NCBI RefSeq assembly: GCF_001541095.1
Contig: NZ_LMXH01000001.1
Span: forward strand, 2,072,842 to 2,136,841
Reading direction: 5' to 3'
Source: Paenibacillus sp. FJAT-26967
Lineage (GTDB): Bacteria; Bacillota; Bacilli; Paenibacillales; NBRC-103111
DNA: 64,000 nt
Positions within the stretch are counted from its first letter, which is position 1, and each line of letters starts with the position of its first letter. This document shows positions 62,514 to 64,000 of this stretch, one piece after another. Under the pieces are notes generated by a model. It was not told the origin of the DNA and made no database searches. It worked only from the letters and a program-made list of their open reading frames with translations. The position numbers were made by a program, and so were the translations under genes.

Positions 62514-63695
62514 ATGATTGCTCAGACATGCGCTTCTGCCGCCCAAATCATAGAGGAGGCTAAAATTTTTGCCGCCCGGGAAATCCGGCCGATCGCAGGG
62601 GAAATCGACGTCAAAGGCGAGCTTCCCCGCAGCTTAATTGGCAGAATGGGACAGCGGGGATATCTGTCGGCCAGCTGGCCGGAGGAATACGGCGGTCTGG
62701 GACTGGACCCGGTGGCCTATGGACTATTTACAGAGCAGATCGGCAAAGCATGCTGCAATACGAGGGCTCTCATAACCGTTCAAACCTCACTGCTGGGAGA
62801 GACTATACTGCGTTTCGGCACAGAAGCGCAGAAAAGATACTGGCTGCCGCCAATGGCGAGGGCCGAGAAGCTGGGCGCGTTCGCCTTATCGGAGCCAAAT
62901 GTGGGCTCGGATGCGAAAAACGTTCAGACCGCCTACCGCAAAGAAGGGAGCCATTATATTCTGAATGGCACCAAGAAGTGGATTTCTTTCGCCGCTATCG
63001 CTGATTTTTTCGTCGTGATCGCAGCCGATTCGGGCGGGCAAATCACCTCATTCATCGTCGAGCGCGAACGTGAAGGGGTGCATACAATCCCGATGCCCGG
63101 CATGCTCGGCAACCGGGCGGCTCATATTGCGGAGATTCAGCTTAATGAAGTGAAGATCCCGGCGGAGAACGTGCTCGGAATCGTTGGCGGAGGCTTTACT
63201 TATATTGTATCCACGGCGCTTGATCACGGCAGGTACAGCATTGCATGGGCAGGAGCGGCAATTGCAGGCGAGGCGCTGGAAGCGATGGTTGCGTACTCGA
63301 TATCGCGGTCCCAGTTCGGTGAGAAGCTGCACCAGTTCCAGCTGATCAAAGGGCTGATTGGCGATGCGGTCACCAAGGTTCATGCCGCGCGAACGCTTTG
63401 CATTGCCGCAGGTGAAATGCGCAAAAGCGGGGCGGCGGAAGCGGTTGACGAGACAGCGATCGCCAAATATTTTACATCGAAGGCGGCTGTTGAGGTCACT
63501 AACGATACGGTGCAAATACACGGTGGCAACGGTTGCCGCAGCGGTTACCCTGCCGAACGGTTATTCCGGGAAGCCAAGGTGCTGGAAATTATTGAAGGCA
63601 CCAGCCAAATTCAGCAGCAGGTCATTTCTCAATACGGACTTCGCAAGTATGCGGTGAAGAAGCAGGAGGAAGTTCGAACAGGAAAGGATGTGTGA
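62514..63695 (+). CDS. Acyl-CoA dehydrogenase-like oxidase of the hydroxymalonyl-ACP pathway (FkbI/ZmaE-type)
   Basis: 393 residues of the flavin-dependent acyl-CoA dehydrogenase fold. Recognisable are AFALSEPNVGSDAKNVQT near residue 120, KKWISFAAIADFFVV near 155, RSQFGEKLHQFQLIKG near 262, and the C-terminal QIHGGNGCRSGYPAERLFREAKVLEIIEGTSQIQ. In the related zwittermicin and FK520 sets this enzyme finishes oxidation of the ACP-bound three-carbon unit. It ends 4 bases before the next NRPS start, consistent with one long operon. Confidence 0.92.
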   Translation: MIAQTCASAAQIIEEAKIFAAREIRPIAGEIDVKGELPRSLIGRMGQRGYLSASWPEEYGGLGLDPVAYGLFTEQIGKACCNTRALITVQTSLLGETILRFGTEAQKRYWLPPMARAEKLGAFALSEPNVGSDAKNVQTAYRKEGSHYILNGTKKWISFAAIADFFVVIAADSGGQITSFIVEREREGVHTIPMPGMLGNRAAHIAEIQLNEVKIPAENVLGIVGGGFTYIVSTALDHGRYSIAWAGAAIAGEALEAMVAYSISRSQFGEKLHQFQLIKGLIGDAVTKVHAARTLCIAAGEMRKSGAAEAVDETAIAKYFTSKAAVEVTNDTVQIHGGNGCRSGYPAERLFREAKVLEIIEGTSQIQQQVISQYGLRKYAVKKQEEVRTGKDV

Positions 63696-63699
63696 TAGC

Positions 63700-64000
63700 G
63701 TGAAGGAACCTCAGAAGCTGGACAAAAGCAATGTTGAAGATATTTTGGCACTGTCCCCTATGCAGTCCGGGATGCTGCTTCAATACTTGAAAGATCCCGA
63801 AACTACGCAGTACGTCGAGCTAATCGCACTTAGCGTGAGCGGGGAGCTGGAGCCCTCGTTGTTTGAGCAGGCATGGGTATCCGTTGTGCAGACCAACGAG
63901 GCGCTGCGGTCATTGTTCCGCTGGGAAGAGGTGAACCAGCCTGTTCAAATCGTGCTGCGGGAGCACCGTCCCGTTATTCGTTATGAGAACTATTCCGGTT
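63700..64000 (+). CDS. NRPS, N-terminal part of a condensation domain (runs off the window)
   Basis: The first 100 residues of a larger synthetase. GTG at 63700 is followed by VEDILALSPMQSGMLLQYL near residues 13-31, the opening of a D-accepting condensation domain, and LRSLFRW near 73. The upstream segment KEPQKLDKSN looks like a COM acceptor. With the D-Asn-making module ending in a donor-like tail, this protein most likely accepts N-acyl-D-Asn and adds the next residue. The rest is outside the window. Confidence 0.88.
   Translation, partial: MKEPQKLDKSNVEDILALSPMQSGMLLQYLKDPETTQYVELIALSVSGELEPSLFEQAWVSVVQTNEALRSLFRWEEVNQPVQIVLREHRPVIRYENYSG

Noticed and set aside
1-64000. CRISPR arrays, tRNA or rRNA genes, phage or intact insertion sequences
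   Set aside because: Looked for throughout; no short regular direct repeats with spacers, no cloverleaf or rRNA-like sequence, and no transposase or integrase motifs were recognised.

Overview
The window looks like a chromosome segment from an endospore-forming member of the Bacillota, most likely Paenibacillaceae (Paenibacillus-like). This rests on a GerA/GerC/GerB-type germinant receptor operon, a CotF-like coat protein, an SLH-domain surface protein, strong AGGAGG ribosome sites used with many TTG/GTG starts, and base composition that looks balanced by eye. The genus is an inference.

Bases 1-24800 are the downstream end of a peptide antibiotic/lipopeptide NRPS cluster. A partial subunit ends in A-PCP-E. 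It is followed by a 7020-residue five-module synthetase reading C-A-PCP-E / C-A-PCP-E / C-A-PCP / C-[half C]-A-PCP / C-A-PCP / terminal C/E-like domain, and then an MFS exporter. Pocket residues read by hand suggest aromatic (D), Val/Ile-like (D), Phe-like, Tyr-like and Glu. Two features stand out: an orphan C-terminal half of a condensation domain inside module 4, and a C/E-superfamily domain where a thioesterase would normally sit.

Bases 24800-52300 are mostly housekeeping, stress and sporulation genes: a Cys-rich pentapeptide-repeat protein, a fused Ada DNA-repair protein, a GNAT, an amino-acid permease, a YqcI/YcgG protein, a LysE-type exporter, a DUF1989 protein, a coat protein, a FAD oxidoreductase-Rieske fusion, an MDR exporter with a MarR regulator, a threonine-aldolase-like gene that has lost its C-terminus, a ger operon, a frameshifted SLH protein, an SDR remnant, DinB, a MarR regulator divergent from a UvrA-like ABC protein, and an alpha/beta hydrolase - YCII - ECF sigma - DUF1801 group. 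In that last group three intergenic sites share TGTCGA (or GGTCGA), a 17-18 base spacer and CGTC, which looks like a small ECF42-type regulon.

Bases 52300-64000 open a second, different cluster on the + strand: a BtrH-like protein, a stand-alone C-A(Asn)-PCP-E module, a ClbP/ZmaM/XcnG-like membrane serine peptidase, a type II thioesterase, a four-gene hydroxymalonyl-ACP cassette (dehydrogenase, FkbH-like, ACP, acyl-CoA dehydrogenase), and the start of another NRPS. This is the layout of N-acyl-D-Asn prodrug hybrid NRPS/PKS antibiotics such as zwittermicin, amicoumacin and xenocoumacin. The rest of the cluster, including any PKS, lies beyond base 64000.

No rRNA, tRNA, CRISPR array or intact insertion sequence was seen.
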